From the NCBI RefSeq assembly GCF_034931365.1, contig NZ_JAYGII010000006.1, positions 70,721-134,720 of the forward strand: 64,000 bases of DNA, in the 5' to 3' direction. The notes below the pieces were generated by a model that was not told the origin of the DNA, ran no database searches, and was given only the letters and a program-made list of their open reading frames with translations. The DNA is from Natronospira elongata (GTDB lineage: Bacteria; Pseudomonadota; Gammaproteobacteria; Natronospirales; Natronospiraceae). Positions within the stretch are counted from its first letter, which is position 1. Each line of letters opens with the position of its first letter. Position numbers and translations under genes: made by a program. Of this stretch, positions 16,539 to 25,302 are shown piece after piece.

Positions 16539-17702
16539 TCAGAACGCCATTTCCCCAGTCAGCTCCCGGCCGATAATCAGCTGATGCACCGTCTCAGTGC
16601 CCTCATAGGTGATGACGGATTCCAGATTCAGCATGTGGCGGATGGGGCAGTGTTCCACCGTGATGCCGGCGCCGCCGAGCAGATCCCGGGCGTCGCGGGC
16701 GACGTCCATGGCCATGCGGATGTTGTTCCACTTGGCCAGGGAAACCTGGCTGGGGTGGAGCTTGCCGGCATCCTTGATGCGCCCCAGGCGCAGGGACATC
16801 AGCTGGCCCAGGGTAATCTGGCGGGACATCTCCGCCAAGCGCAACTGGGTGGTCTGGGTCTGGGTCAGGGGGCGGCCGAAGAGCTTGCGGTCGGCGGTGT
16901 AATCCAGCAGCTCCCGCAGGCAGGCCTGGGCCGCGCCGATGCCGCCCCAGGTGATGCCGTAACGGGCCTGGGTCAGGCAGGACAGCGGGCCCTTGAGGCC
17001 CTTGACCTTGGGCAGGCGGTTGGCTTCCGGCACCACCACATTGTCGAAATACAGCGACGAGGTAATCGAAGCCCGCAGGGACATCTTGTGCTTGATCTCG
17101 GGGGCGTCAAAACCCTTCATGCCTTTCTCGACCAGAAAGCCCTGAACCCCGTCCTCGGTCATGGCCCAGACAATGGCCACGTCGGCGATGGAGCCGTTGG
17201 TGATCCACATCTTGGCGCCGTTGATGACCCAGTCATCGCCCTTCTTCTTGGCGGTGGTCTTCATGTTGGAGGGGTCGGAGCCGCCGTGGGGCTCGGTGAG
17301 GCCGAAGCAGCCGATCTTCTCGCCGCGGGCCATGGGCGGCAGCCATTTCTCCTTCTGTTCCTCGGAGCCATAGGCGTAGATGGGGAACATGCAGAGACTG
17401 GATTGCACCGAGACGAAGCTGCGCAGACCGGAATCCCCCCGCTCCAGCTCCTGACAGATCAGGCCGTAGGAGACCGAGTTCAGGCCGGCGCAGTCATAGC
17501 CCTCCAGGGAGCTGCCCAGCAGGCCGAGTTCGGCGAATTCGGGGATCAGTTCCCTGGGGAAATACCCGTCCTCAAACCATTCACCGATATTCGGCAATAC
17601 CTTTTCGTCAACGAAGCGGCCGACAGTGTCCTGCACCATCTGTTCTTCGTCACTGAGTTCGGAGCGGATGTCGTAGAGATCCATGGGGTTGAGTGCTTGC
17701 AC
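16539..17702 (-). CDS. gcdH: Glutaryl-CoA dehydrogenase
   Basis: A GTG start at 17702, preceded by GAGG 8 nt upstream, gives 387 residues, the normal size; a longer reading to 17774 has no ribosome site. It is an FAD acyl-CoA dehydrogenase of the glutaryl-CoA group: ERGDSGLRSFVSVQSSL contains the Arg that grips the substrate's free carboxylate, CFGLTEPHGGSDPSNM binds FAD, and YEGTETVHQLIIGREL carries the catalytic Glu (367). It oxidises and decarboxylates glutaryl-CoA to crotonyl-CoA in lysine, hydroxylysine and tryptophan breakdown. It precedes the fused E1 gene. A TATAAT lies upstream. Confidence 0.93.
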   Translation of the reverse strand: MQALNPMDLYDIRSELSDEEQMVQDTVGRFVDEKVLPNIGEWFEDGYFPRELIPEFAELGLLGSSLEGYDCAGLNSVSYGLICQELERGDSGLRSFVSVQSSLCMFPIYAYGSEEQKEKWLPPMARGEKIGCFGLTEPHGGSDPSNMKTTAKKKGDDWVINGAKMWITNGSIADVAIVWAMTEDGVQGFLVEKGMKGFDAPEIKHKMSLRASITSSLYFDNVVVPEANRLPKVKGLKGPLSCLTQARYGITWGGIGAAQACLRELLDYTADRKLFGRPLTQTQTTQLRLAEMSRQITLGQLMSLRLGRIKDAGKLHPSQVSLAKWNNIRMAMDVARDARDLLGGAGITVEHCPIRHMLNLESVITYEGTETVHQLIIGRELTGEMAF

Positions 17703-17803
17703 GGTAGTAACCTCGGATTCGTTGCGTCGGCGTGAGTTTGGAATTGGACCGGCCGCGACGGCTGGCGCCGCCACTGATCCCCTTTTGGCCGGGAAATTCC
17801 GCC

Positions 17804-17809
17804 ATTATA
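17804..17809 (-). promoter_or_regulatory. -10 element of gcdH
   Basis: The minus strand reads TATAAT about 100 nt before the GTG start. The -35 region is weak. The 352-nt divergent gap to the malic enzyme gene holds this and a second TATAAT and no gene. Confidence 0.45.
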
Positions 17810-17983
17810 TCGGATTTGTGCCCTCTCTTGTTCTGGAGTTGGCGGCGAGTGGTCGCTTGAGGCGGGTGGTTGAAGGGGGATGCCTGCCGGGCAAGCGGCG
17901 GCCGGCCCGATACCCTTGCCGCTGACTGTGATTCAAACGGTATTGCTCTGCAGGAAGGCTCGGAATCACCTGAAGATACGGGC

Positions 17984-17989
17984 TATAAT
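17984..17989 (+). promoter_or_regulatory. -10 element of the malic enzyme gene
   Basis: GGGCTATAAT gives a perfect -10 with start near 17996 and about 60 nt of leader. No close -35 match was found. Confidence 0.5.
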
Positions 17990-18054
17990 TGCCACCCTTC
18001 AAACAGTCCCGGTTATCCCGGCCCGTTTACCATAGCCCCGTTTGCAGAGACCGC

Positions 18055-19347
18055 ATGAAGATACCTGAGATACTGCTCGTAGAATCCCATCACAAGCCCG
18101 GCAGCCTGGCCAAGATTCTGCAGGTGATTGGTGATTGTGGCCTTGTGGTGGAACATCTCAATGCAGTACGCCGGGAGCAGGACAAGACGGTCTGGGAAAT
18201 CACCCTGGAAATGGATGAAGACGTCCATTACGGGCTCTACGAGAAGATCGAAGCCCTGCCCAATGCCCGCCTTCTGGGCAAATCAGACCGGGTCTTCAAC
18301 CGCCACCGGGGGGGCAAGATCCGGATGCAGTCCCGCCTGCCGCTGGCAACCCTGCAGGAGTTGCGCGACATCTATACCCCGGGCGTGGCCCGGGTCTGCC
18401 TGGCCATTCGGGACAATCCCTGGCTGGCAAGGGAATACACCTATATCGCTCATTCGGTAGCCATCGTCACCAATGGCACCGCCATTCTCGGCCTGGGTGA
18501 TATCGGGGCCGTGGCAGGCATGCCGGTGATGGAAGGCAAGGCGGCGCTGTTCGACAAGTTTGCCGGCATATCCGGCGTCCCCATCCTCATTGATGAGCGC
18601 GATCCCGATCGCATGGCGGATCTGATCAGCGCCATTGCGCCGTCCTTTGGCGCGATTCAGCTTGAGGATATTGCCGCCCCGGCCTGTTTCCGCCTGGAGG
18701 CCCTGTTGCGTGAACGGCTGGCCCAGCCGGTGCTCCATGATGATCAGCACGGCACGGCCGTGGTGACACTGGCCGCACTGATGAGCGCCGCCAAGCGGGT
18801 GGGTCGGGAGCTGACCGATTGTGTTGTCGGACAGATCGGCCTGGGGTCGGCCGGGATTGGTATTGCCCGTCTGTTGCAGGCCTATGGCGTGGAGCAGGTA
18901 GTGGGTGCCGATCTTGACGAGACTGCGCTCGAGCGGCTGGAGTCCATGGGTGGGCGTCGCGCACAGCTGCCGGAACTGATGGCCCAGAGCGATGTGGTGA
19001 TTGCCTGTACCGGGGTTCGCGGCCTGATTCGACCGGAGTGGGTTCGTGAGGGACAGATCATCTTCGCCCTGTCCAACCCGGATGCGGAAATCGAGCCCAA
19101 CGTCGCCCTGGCTCGGGGGGCCGCCTATGCCGCCGACGGCAAGGGTATCAACAATGCCCTGGGCTTTCCCGGTCTGTTCCGTGGCATTCTCGACGCCGGC
19201 GCCACCGCCTTTACCGACGAGATGCTGTTCGCTGCCGCCCAGGCCCTGTCGGCGCGGGCGCCGGAAGATGAACTGGTGCCGGATTCCCTTGACCCCAGCG
19301 TCCACCAGGCCGTGGCCGAAGCCGTGTGCGAGGCCGCATCCCGGTAA
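18055..19347 (+). CDS. NAD(P)-dependent malic enzyme with N-terminal ACT domain
   Basis: From ATG 18055 the protein has 430 residues. Residues 1-~78 are an ACT domain (LLVESHHKPGSLAKILQVIG), an amino-acid sensing module. The malic enzyme core follows: ELRDIYTPGVARVC holds the catalytic Tyr, IQLEDIAAP and LHDDQHGTAVVTLAAL bind metal and malate, and GLGSAGIGIARLLQ is the NAD(P) loop. It converts malate to pyruvate and CO2. An ACT-malic enzyme fusion suggests allosteric control by an amino acid, which suits a protein-degrading lifestyle (inference). It stands alone, divergent from gcdH, and is followed after 6 nt by a MITE. Confidence 0.92.
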   Translation: MKIPEILLVESHHKPGSLAKILQVIGDCGLVVEHLNAVRREQDKTVWEITLEMDEDVHYGLYEKIEALPNARLLGKSDRVFNRHRGGKIRMQSRLPLATLQELRDIYTPGVARVCLAIRDNPWLAREYTYIAHSVAIVTNGTAILGLGDIGAVAGMPVMEGKAALFDKFAGISGVPILIDERDPDRMADLISAIAPSFGAIQLEDIAAPACFRLEALLRERLAQPVLHDDQHGTAVVTLAALMSAAKRVGRELTDCVVGQIGLGSAGIGIARLLQAYGVEQVVGADLDETALERLESMGGRRAQLPELMAQSDVVIACTGVRGLIRPEWVREGQIIFALSNPDAEIEPNVALARGAAYAADGKGINNALGFPGLFRGILDAGATAFTDEMLFAAAQALSARAPEDELVPDSLDPSVHQAVAEAVCEAASR

Positions 19348-19353
19348 TCATGG

Positions 19354-19627
19354 GGAACCTCTGATTAATTCATTCGCACCCGCAGCCAGCGGGATTTTCC
19401 CTCTCGCGAGGCGCGACGAGCGTAGTGTAGCGCTGTGCTACATGAGCGAGGAGCAACGAAGTCGAGAGGGAAAATCCCGCTGGCCCACAAGGGGTTAGCG
19501 CTGAGAGCGCCTGCTTCAGCGTTGCATTGCTTGCCCGTAGCGCAGAGGCTACTGTGCTGCGCAATGCGCCTTGAATCAGACGCTCTCAGCGCCAACTGCG
19601 GGTGCGAATGAATTAATCAGAGGTTCC
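19354..19627. mobile_element. Non-autonomous MITE-like element, 274 bp, IS5-type ends
   Basis: Terminal inverted repeats of about 31 bp (19355-19385 and 19596-19626) start GGAACCTCTGATTAATTC. Inside lie further inverted pairs: 19388-19405 with 19460-19478 (GCGGGATTTTCCCTCTCG core) and GCGCTGAGAGCG near 19499 with CGCTCTCAGCGC near 19580. It holds no transposase. It fills almost the whole 306-nt convergent gap between the malic enzyme and the Mpo1-like gene. No clear target duplication was found here. A 55-bp element made only of the two ends lies at 51455-51509. Confidence 0.85.
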
Positions 19628-19653
19628 TCAGGGCGCGGGCCGGCACCGTCTTT

Positions 19654-20157
19654 TCACCAGGGCAAGCGCCAGCGGTCGAAGCCCCGCGCCAGCAGCCAGA
19701 CCAGGCCCACCGGCAGGTGCTGAATCCAGCCCGACCAGTCGGGCCGGTTGCCCTCGGCGCGGTGCCCCCGGGCCAGGAGCAGCCAGCCCGCCAGCATCAG
19801 GGCGGCGCCGGACGGTGCCAGGGCCAGTCCCTGATTGGCCAGCCAATCCACCGCCAGGATCGCCAGCAAGGCCCCCAGGGAAAAGGGGATGGCCAGAAAG
19901 GGGGACAGCAGGAAGGCATAGACCACCGCCGCCATGACCACCATCAGGCCGGCATTCAGGTGCAGGGGCACGGTGCCGGTATCCACGGGAATATTCAGCG
20001 CCCACAGCAGAGTGAGTAGCCCGAAGGCCGTCAGGGGCAGACCCAGCAGGTGCATTCGGCGGTTGACCGGATGTTGCCGGCTGTCACCGTAGTGCCGAAT
20101 CCAGGCCTGTCCTCCACGCAGCATGGCAAACGCTCTCTCTAGGGTCTGAGCCCTCAT
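19654..20157 (-). CDS. Mpo1-like (DUF962, YGL010w-type) membrane protein
   Basis: From an ATG at 20157 the protein has 167 residues with four hydrophobic segments. Near the N-terminus YGDSRQHPVNRRMHLLGLPL matches the family pattern (His, Asn, His, Gly-x-Pro). Yeast Mpo1 is an Fe(II) dioxygenase that alpha-oxidises 2-hydroxy fatty acids; bacterial members are untested. In-frame starts at 20223 and further in are possible because no start has a strong ribosome site. Divergent from the thioesterase-like gene. Confidence 0.8.
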   Translation of the reverse strand: MRAQTLERAFAMLRGGQAWIRHYGDSRQHPVNRRMHLLGLPLTAFGLLTLLWALNIPVDTGTVPLHLNAGLMVVMAAVVYAFLLSPFLAIPFSLGALLAILAVDWLANQGLALAPSGAALMLAGWLLLARGHRAEGNRPDWSGWIQHLPVGLVWLLARGFDRWRLPW

Positions 20158-20285
20158 GATGCCCCAGCGGCTCTCACCTCGCACCTGGGTCACGGTATCG
20201 GGTAAAGTCCGATATCGGACCACTGCCCGCCAGAGCCGGGATGGGGAGGGGTGACCCGCACTTTCCTGGAAGGAGTCTGTGCTGC

Positions 20286-20795
20286 ATGCGCCTGTTGCGA
20301 TTCATTGCCCGGTTTCCGTTTTTGAGCGAAACGCGCAAGCTGGAGCTTTATCCGCCCTTCTTCATGATGCGAATCAAGGTAGTGGAAATGCGCGAGCAAT
20401 GGCGTTTCTGCCGAATTCGCTTGCCGCTCAACACCCTTTCACGCAACCCAGGCGGGACCATGTTCGGTGGTTGGCAGGCGGCGCTTGCCGATCCCATTGC
20501 CGCCCTGGCCTGTTCGCGGGTTTTTCCCGGCTATTCGGTCTGGACGCGATCCATGCACATTGATTTTCACACCGCCGGCTCCAGCAATTTGGAACTTCGC
20601 TTCGAAATGAGCCCCGAACAGGAAGACGCCATCCGCGCCCAACTGGCCAGACAGGGGCGGGCAACGCCGGAGTTTCGCTACGGTTTCTTTCGGGAGGACG
20701 GCCGCTGTTGTTCGGTAATCCGCAACGCGGTTGCGATCCGGCCCAAGGGCTATTGCCGCGTCGACCACCAGGCGGTGGACCTGACAGATCTTTGA
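20286..20795 (+). CDS. DUF4442/PaaI-like hotdog-fold protein
   Basis: A 169-residue soluble protein. The central part (NTLSRNPGGTMFGGWQAALADPIAALA, described here by its ends at residues about 56-82) is the hotdog helix region of DUF4442 and PaaI-type acyl-CoA thioesterases, and SMHIDFHTAG begins the next strand. Such proteins hydrolyse or bind acyl-CoA. The Asp of ADPIAAL sits where PaaI enzymes have their catalytic acid. GGAAGGAG lies 12 nt before the ATG. It precedes the S9 lipoprotein by 24 nt. Confidence 0.75.
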   Translation: MRLLRFIARFPFLSETRKLELYPPFFMMRIKVVEMREQWRFCRIRLPLNTLSRNPGGTMFGGWQAALADPIAALACSRVFPGYSVWTRSMHIDFHTAGSSNLELRFEMSPEQEDAIRAQLARQGRATPEFRYGFFREDGRCCSVIRNAVAIRPKGYCRVDHQAVDLTDL

Positions 20796-20819
20796 GTTTC
20801 ACTCAACCAAGGACAAGAC

Positions 20820-22967
20820 ATGTCTCTGCGAAAATCGCTGATCACTGTATTGCTAGCCCCGGTTTTGCTGTCGGCCTGCGCGGCCAGTCCCCAGGCCGAG
20901 CCACTCAAGGCGGAGAGCCTCTGGCATTGGTCCTGGGCGGCGGATGCCCGCCTTTCCCCGGATGGTGAGCGCCTGATTTATGTGCGCACGGAAGTGGATC
21001 GGGAGCAGGATCGCTACCGGACCAGTCTGTGGATCAAGCACCTGGAGCAGGGGCGGCATCGTCCCCTTACCACCCACGAGGCCAACGACCGTAATCCTCG
21101 CTGGTCACCGGATGGGGAACGTATCGCCTTTCTCTCCGGTCGTCGGGACAACGGCCAGATCTGGGTCATCGACATGCAGGGGGGGGAGGCCCGCCAGCTG
21201 ACCCGGGTGGAGGGTGGTGCCGGCGCCCCGCTGTGGAGTCCGGATGGTGAGAAGATCGCGTTTGCGTCCAGGGCCCTGACCGAGGAAGAACGCGAAGCTC
21301 GGCGTGAGGAGTCTCGCGAAGCCGAGCAGCGCGAGCGTGAGGCCCGCGGTCTGGAGTCGGGCCAGCAGATGGAATCCGCGCCGGAACCGGTCGTGATCGA
21401 GGGGCTCCGTTATCAGGCGGATGGTCGTGCCGATTATCTGCCCGAAGACCCCGTCCACCTCTGGACGGTCTCGGCCGAGGACGATGGTGACTGGCCGCGC
21501 CGCGCCACGCGGATCACCCACGGCGACCATGATCACGGCAACCCGGCCTGGTCCGGCGATGGCGATTATCTGTACTTTTCCGGCCTGCTCGAGGAGGACG
21601 CCGATTGGCGCCTGCGCGAGCGGCATATCTACCGGGTTGCGGTCGATGGTGAGCAGGACCCCGAGCAGTTGACCGAAGGGCGTCGCAACCGGGGCACGCC
21701 AAGGCCCTCGCCGGATGGAGAATGGATTGCCTTTACCGGCAGCGAGTATCGGGATACGCCCTTCAGCTATACGCTCACGGAGCTCTATGTCATGCCCGCC
21801 GACGGGGGCGAAGAGCGACTGCTGAGTGGCGATCACGACCGTGGCGTTGCCGATGGTACCAGTGGTGACATGAGTGCCCCCACCGGGGGTGGGCCCCGCC
21901 TGCAATGGGCACCGGATAGCGAATCCATCTGGTTCACCACGGCGGTGGACGGTCAGACCCAGCTCGCCCGCCGCTCCCTCGATGGCGACGCGGTAGAGCA
22001 GTTGACTAGCTACCAGGCCGGTGACCTGGCCGAATTCAGCATCGGCGGAGACCGGATCAGTTTGCTGTGGTCCTCACCGAGTCAGCCTTTCGATGTCTAC
22101 CTTGCCGACGCCGGGTCCCTCGCCCAGCAGGAAGATTGGCAGCGTCTCACCCGGCTCAATGACTCTATCCTTGGCGATCGCGAACTGCCCGGCTATGAAG
22201 AGGTCTGGTACGAATCCTTTGACGGTCTCGATATCCAGGGCTGGGTGATTCGCCCGGATGACTTCGACCCGGGCCGGGAATATCCCGCGATTCTCTATGT
22301 TCATGGCGGCCCCCACGCCATGTACGGCACCACCTTCTTTCATGAATTCCAGACACTGGCCGATGCCGGCTATGTGGTTTTGATCACCAACCCCCGGGGC
22401 TCCTCGGGCTACGGCCATGAGTTCGGCAATATCATCCAGTACGAGTATCCCGGCGATGACTACAAGGACCTCATGGCCGGTGTGGACTGGTTGCTGGAGC
22501 AGGGCTATGTGGACGCCGATCGCCTGGGCGTTACCGGTGGCAGTGGCGGTGGTCTGCTCACCGCCTGGACGGTTACCCAGACCGACCGTTTCGCCGCGGC
22601 CGCCGCCCAGCGTTCCGTACTCAACTGGCACAGTTTTGTCGGCACCGCGGACATGAATCTGTTTTTTGTCGAGGCCTGGTTCTCCGCCCCGCCCTGGGAA
22701 GATCCGATGCAGTACCTGGAGCGTTCGCCGCTTACTTACGTGGACCAGGTCGAGACGCCCATTCTGCTGATTCACAGCGAGGAGGACTGGCGGACGCCGC
22801 TGGAGCAGACCCGGCAGTTCTACGCCCAGTTGCGGATGCAGCAAAAGCCCGCCCGCATGGTGATCTTTCCCGAGGCCAGCCATGGCTTGAGTCGCCAGGG
22901 CCCGCCGTCCCAGCGGATCCAGCGCCTAAACCATATCCGCGAGTGGTTCGACGATTACCTGCAGTGA
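20820..22967 (+). CDS. S9 family peptidase, predicted lipoprotein
   Basis: A 715-residue protein starting with a lipoprotein signal (MSLRKSLITVLLAPVLLSAC, Cys20 in LSAC). Residues about 35-430 form a propeller with repeated SPDGERI-type blades (RLSPDGERLIYVRT, RWSPDGERIAFLSG, LWSPDGEKIAFASR), interrupted by a charged helix of about 40 residues near 155-190 (EEREARREESREAEQRERE). The hydrolase domain carries YVHGGPHAMYG, the nucleophile GGSGGG (Ser575), HSEEDW (Asp656) and EASHGL (His688). The elbow reads GGSGGG where most relatives have GGSYGG. It likely trims peptides at the outer-membrane face or in the periplasm. It follows the thioesterase-like gene by 24 nt. Confidence 0.9.
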   Translation: MSLRKSLITVLLAPVLLSACAASPQAEPLKAESLWHWSWAADARLSPDGERLIYVRTEVDREQDRYRTSLWIKHLEQGRHRPLTTHEANDRNPRWSPDGERIAFLSGRRDNGQIWVIDMQGGEARQLTRVEGGAGAPLWSPDGEKIAFASRALTEEEREARREESREAEQREREARGLESGQQMESAPEPVVIEGLRYQADGRADYLPEDPVHLWTVSAEDDGDWPRRATRITHGDHDHGNPAWSGDGDYLYFSGLLEEDADWRLRERHIYRVAVDGEQDPEQLTEGRRNRGTPRPSPDGEWIAFTGSEYRDTPFSYTLTELYVMPADGGEERLLSGDHDRGVADGTSGDMSAPTGGGPRLQWAPDSESIWFTTAVDGQTQLARRSLDGDAVEQLTSYQAGDLAEFSIGGDRISLLWSSPSQPFDVYLADAGSLAQQEDWQRLTRLNDSILGDRELPGYEEVWYESFDGLDIQGWVIRPDDFDPGREYPAILYVHGGPHAMYGTTFFHEFQTLADAGYVVLITNPRGSSGYGHEFGNIIQYEYPGDDYKDLMAGVDWLLEQGYVDADRLGVTGGSGGGLLTAWTVTQTDRFAAAAAQRSVLNWHSFVGTADMNLFFVEAWFSAPPWEDPMQYLERSPLTYVDQVETPILLIHSEEDWRTPLEQTRQFYAQLRMQQKPARMVIFPEASHGLSRQGPPSQRIQRLNHIREWFDDYLQ

Positions 22968-22974
22968 GCGCCGG

Positions 22975-23006
22975 GCCCTGCCGGTCGAATGGCTGGCAGG
23001 GCTTGC
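22975..23006 (+). terminator. Likely terminator after the S9 lipoprotein gene
   Basis: GCCCTGCC (22975-22982) pairs with GGCAGGGC (22995-23002) over a 12-nt loop and is followed by TTGCGTTTT. The tail is interrupted, so strength is moderate. Confidence 0.45.
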
Positions 23007-23087
23007 GTTTTCGCTGGCTCGACTATGCTTGTGGGTAGGTGAGTACTCCATATGCCCCCCAAGGGGCCGGACAGGGAGAGAAAAACA

Positions 23088-23381
23088 ATGAAGCACCTGT
23101 CACCAGACCGGGTTCGTCGCCTGGTGGATTTGCAAGGGACTGGAGATGCCGATGGCCTGGCGGCCGAGCTCCGGGCACTGCCTCAGGATGCCCTGGCAGA
23201 GCTCAAGGCTCTGCTCTGGCTGGCACGGGACGATGAGTCGCCCCGCCACTGGGACGCCCTGGTCATCGAGGCCCGTTTCAAGATCGATGAAAAGACCGCA
23301 GGACTGTTTGCCGAAGACGAGCAGCTGGGCAACAGCTTGACTCGCGGTCTGGAGATTCTGGACGCCTCCGGGCGTTTGTGA
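23088..23381 (+). CDS. DUF3775 family small protein
   Basis: A 97-residue acidic protein. LRALPQDALAELKALLWLARDDESPRHW spans the conserved DUF3775 region (described by residues about 25-52), followed by ALVIEARF. GGGAGA lies 8 nt before the ATG; an upstream in-frame ATG at 23052 lacks one. The function of the family is unknown. Its stop overlaps the GTG start of the TetR gene by 4 nt (GTGA), so the two are translationally coupled. Confidence 0.75.
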   Translation: MKHLSPDRVRRLVDLQGTGDADGLAAELRALPQDALAELKALLWLARDDESPRHWDALVIEARFKIDEKTAGLFAEDEQLGNSLTRGLEILDASGRL

Positions 23382-24001
23382 CCACGGGGCGACGGCGGTC
23401 GCCCGGGAGTCTTCCGGTGTCAGCCGAGCTTGACAGGCAGCGTATCCTGGATACCGCACTGGCGCTGGCCGCGGACCGCCACTGGGAAGCGGTCCGCCTG
23501 TATGACGTCGCCGCTGTGCTGGGTGTCGGCCTGGATGCATTGCATCCCTGGTTGACAGAGAAAGAGGCGCTGGTGGATTGGTTCTGGGATCGGGCCGATG
23601 CCGATATGCTGGCCCAAAGCCAAGCCGAGGCATTCCGACAGTTGGAGTTTCCCGAGAATTTCGAGGCTTGTGTGCTGGCCTGGCTGACGCTGCCTTCCGC
23701 TTACCCCCGCAGTTTTCGTGAAATGCTTGCGGTGCGAATGGAGCCCGGACACCTGCATATCCAGCTCCCAACGCTGCTGCGAGTCAGCCGTAGCGTGCAA
23801 TGGATGCGGGAGTGTTGCCGCCGGGACGCGACTTTCATGCGTCGTGCCCTGGAGGAAACCGCCTTGAGCGGGGTCTTTCTTTCCACTCTCGCGGTCTGGT
23901 GCGGGGACCGTAGCCAGGGTTTCGGGCGCAGTCATGACTTCCTGCGCGCCCGTCTTGGCAATGCGGTGGCTCTCGGCCGCCTCTGGCCTGGCGATGCGTG
24001 A
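23378..24001 (+). CDS. TetR/AcrR-like transcriptional regulator
   Basis: A 207-residue protein from a GTG that overlaps the preceding stop. Residues about 18-65 form a TetR-type helix-turn-helix (RQRILDTALALAADRHWEAV then RLYDVAAVLGVGLDALHPWL, and KEALVDWFWDRAD). The rest is an all-helical ligand domain. Its helix-turn-helix is somewhat divergent, and proteins of the COQ9/TetR type share this build. It is coupled to DUF3775 upstream, with the membrane hydrolase 12 nt downstream; a regulated three-gene unit is possible. Target unknown. Confidence 0.75.
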   Translation: MTTGRRRSPGSLPVSAELDRQRILDTALALAADRHWEAVRLYDVAAVLGVGLDALHPWLTEKEALVDWFWDRADADMLAQSQAEAFRQLEFPENFEACVLAWLTLPSAYPRSFREMLAVRMEPGHLHIQLPTLLRVSRSVQWMRECCRRDATFMRRALEETALSGVFLSTLAVWCGDRSQGFGRSHDFLRARLGNAVALGRLWPGDA

Positions 24002-24013
24002 GATGAGGCAGCA

Positions 24014-25045
24014 TTGGATCCACTGACCCATGCCCTGAGTGGCGCCCTCGGCAATCATGTCCTGCGTCCCCGCCGTCCCGGTACCCGAGCCTTTGCGCCG
24101 GGTGAGCGTCTCCTTCTGGGGGCAATGGCTGCCCTGTTCCCGGATGTGGATTGGGTGTTGCGGCTGCTTGCGGATGAGCTTACCTACCTCAACCTTCACC
24201 GAGGCATTACCCATTCCCTGCTGATGTGGCCCCTCTGGGCCCTGCTATTGGGCTATCTGCTTGCCCGCTTCTGGCCCCATGAACGGGATTGGCGGGATGG
24301 CTTTCGGATTTTCCTCATCGGCATGGGACTGCACATCGCCGGTGACTTCATTACCAGCTACGGCACACAGTTGTTTGCTCCTCTGTCTTCGGTACCACTG
24401 GCCTTCCCTTCCACTTTCATCATTGATCCCTGGATCAGTTTGCTGTTGCTGCTGGGCCTGGTGGCGATTTGGCGACCGTGGCCGGCCTGGCTGCCGTCGG
24501 TGTTTTTCTTCGCCTGCATCGGACTGGTGGGCCTGCAGGGGGCGCTGAAGCTGAATGCGCTTGAGCATGCCCGAGCCGAGGCGTTGGAGAAGGGCTTGCC
24601 CAATGCTCGAATCCACGCCTTGCCCCAGCCCCTCAGCCCACTTCATTGGCGACTGATCATTGAAGGCCCCGAGCTCCATTATCTGGCCCATCTGGGCTTT
24701 TTTCGCAGGAGTGGTGGCGAGGTCACGGGAGAAAACCCCGTCGCGGTACACTGGCAAACCTTCGCTTCGGTGGACTCTCTGCGGTGGGAGCGGGTATCCC
24801 GCTTTGGGGAGGGGGAAGAACGGGCCTTCGTCGTCGAAGCCTGGCGGCGACCGGAGTTTGGTCCCTACCGCCACTTCGCGCAGCTACCCTACCTCCATGC
24901 AGTGGAGCATCACGACGGCGATCGCTGCGCCATTTTCAGCGACCTCCGCTTCCAGCTCCCGGGCTTGCCGGAACCCGCCTTTCGCTATGCCATGTGCCAG
25001 AGCCCGGGGGGCGAATGGGAAAGACGGCGGATCGGCTGGTGGTGA
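24014..25045 (+). CDS. YdjM/YbcI-type membrane-bound metal-dependent hydrolase
   Basis: A 343-residue protein with a TTG start preceded by GAGG 6 nt upstream. The N-terminus MDPLTHALSGALGNHVL, FPDVDWVLRLL and LHRGITHSLLMWPLWALLLGY give the His/Asp pattern of the family, and GMGLHIAGDFITSYGTQLF adds further metal ligands. About five membrane segments occupy residues 30-195. The C-terminal third (200-343) is soluble. Relatives are LexA-regulated in E. coli, with no proven substrate. It is the last gene of the DUF3775/TetR run. Confidence 0.85.
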   Translation: MDPLTHALSGALGNHVLRPRRPGTRAFAPGERLLLGAMAALFPDVDWVLRLLADELTYLNLHRGITHSLLMWPLWALLLGYLLARFWPHERDWRDGFRIFLIGMGLHIAGDFITSYGTQLFAPLSSVPLAFPSTFIIDPWISLLLLLGLVAIWRPWPAWLPSVFFFACIGLVGLQGALKLNALEHARAEALEKGLPNARIHALPQPLSPLHWRLIIEGPELHYLAHLGFFRRSGGEVTGENPVAVHWQTFASVDSLRWERVSRFGEGEERAFVVEAWRRPEFGPYRHFAQLPYLHAVEHHDGDRCAIFSDLRFQLPGLPEPAFRYAMCQSPGGEWERRRIGWW

Positions 25046-25053
25046 GGGCTGTC

Positions 25054-25302
25054 CTAGTCGAGCTTGAATGCGGGCCAGTCCTCCGGTCGCCCTGCCCGCG
25101 TGGCAGCGAGCAGCTGCCGGCGTTGCTGTAGCAGGGTGATGTACACGTGCCGACGAGCCTGGGTGTAGCGGTCCGCATCCACCGGCAGTTCTGCCAGTTG
25201 ATCCCGGAAATACTGAATGTCCGAAAGCACCTCGGTCTCGGTGATACAGCGGTAATCGCTGGGGTTTCGGTGGGAGTTACAACGCGTGATCTGACGCTCC
25301 AT
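25054..25302 (-). CDS. Small protein of unknown function
   Basis: An 82-residue, charged, probably helical protein (VLSDIQYFRDQLAELPVDADRYTQ as residues about 25-48; LLQQRRQLLAATRAG). There is no signal peptide. It ends 9 nt from the stop of the convergent hydrolase gene, and its codon use matches the neighbours. An AGGAGG-like sequence (GGAGGGTCGGGAC) precedes the ATG. Family not recognised. Confidence 0.6.
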   Translation of the reverse strand: MERQITRCNSHRNPSDYRCITETEVLSDIQYFRDQLAELPVDADRYTQARRHVYITLLQQRRQLLAATRAGRPEDWPAFKLD

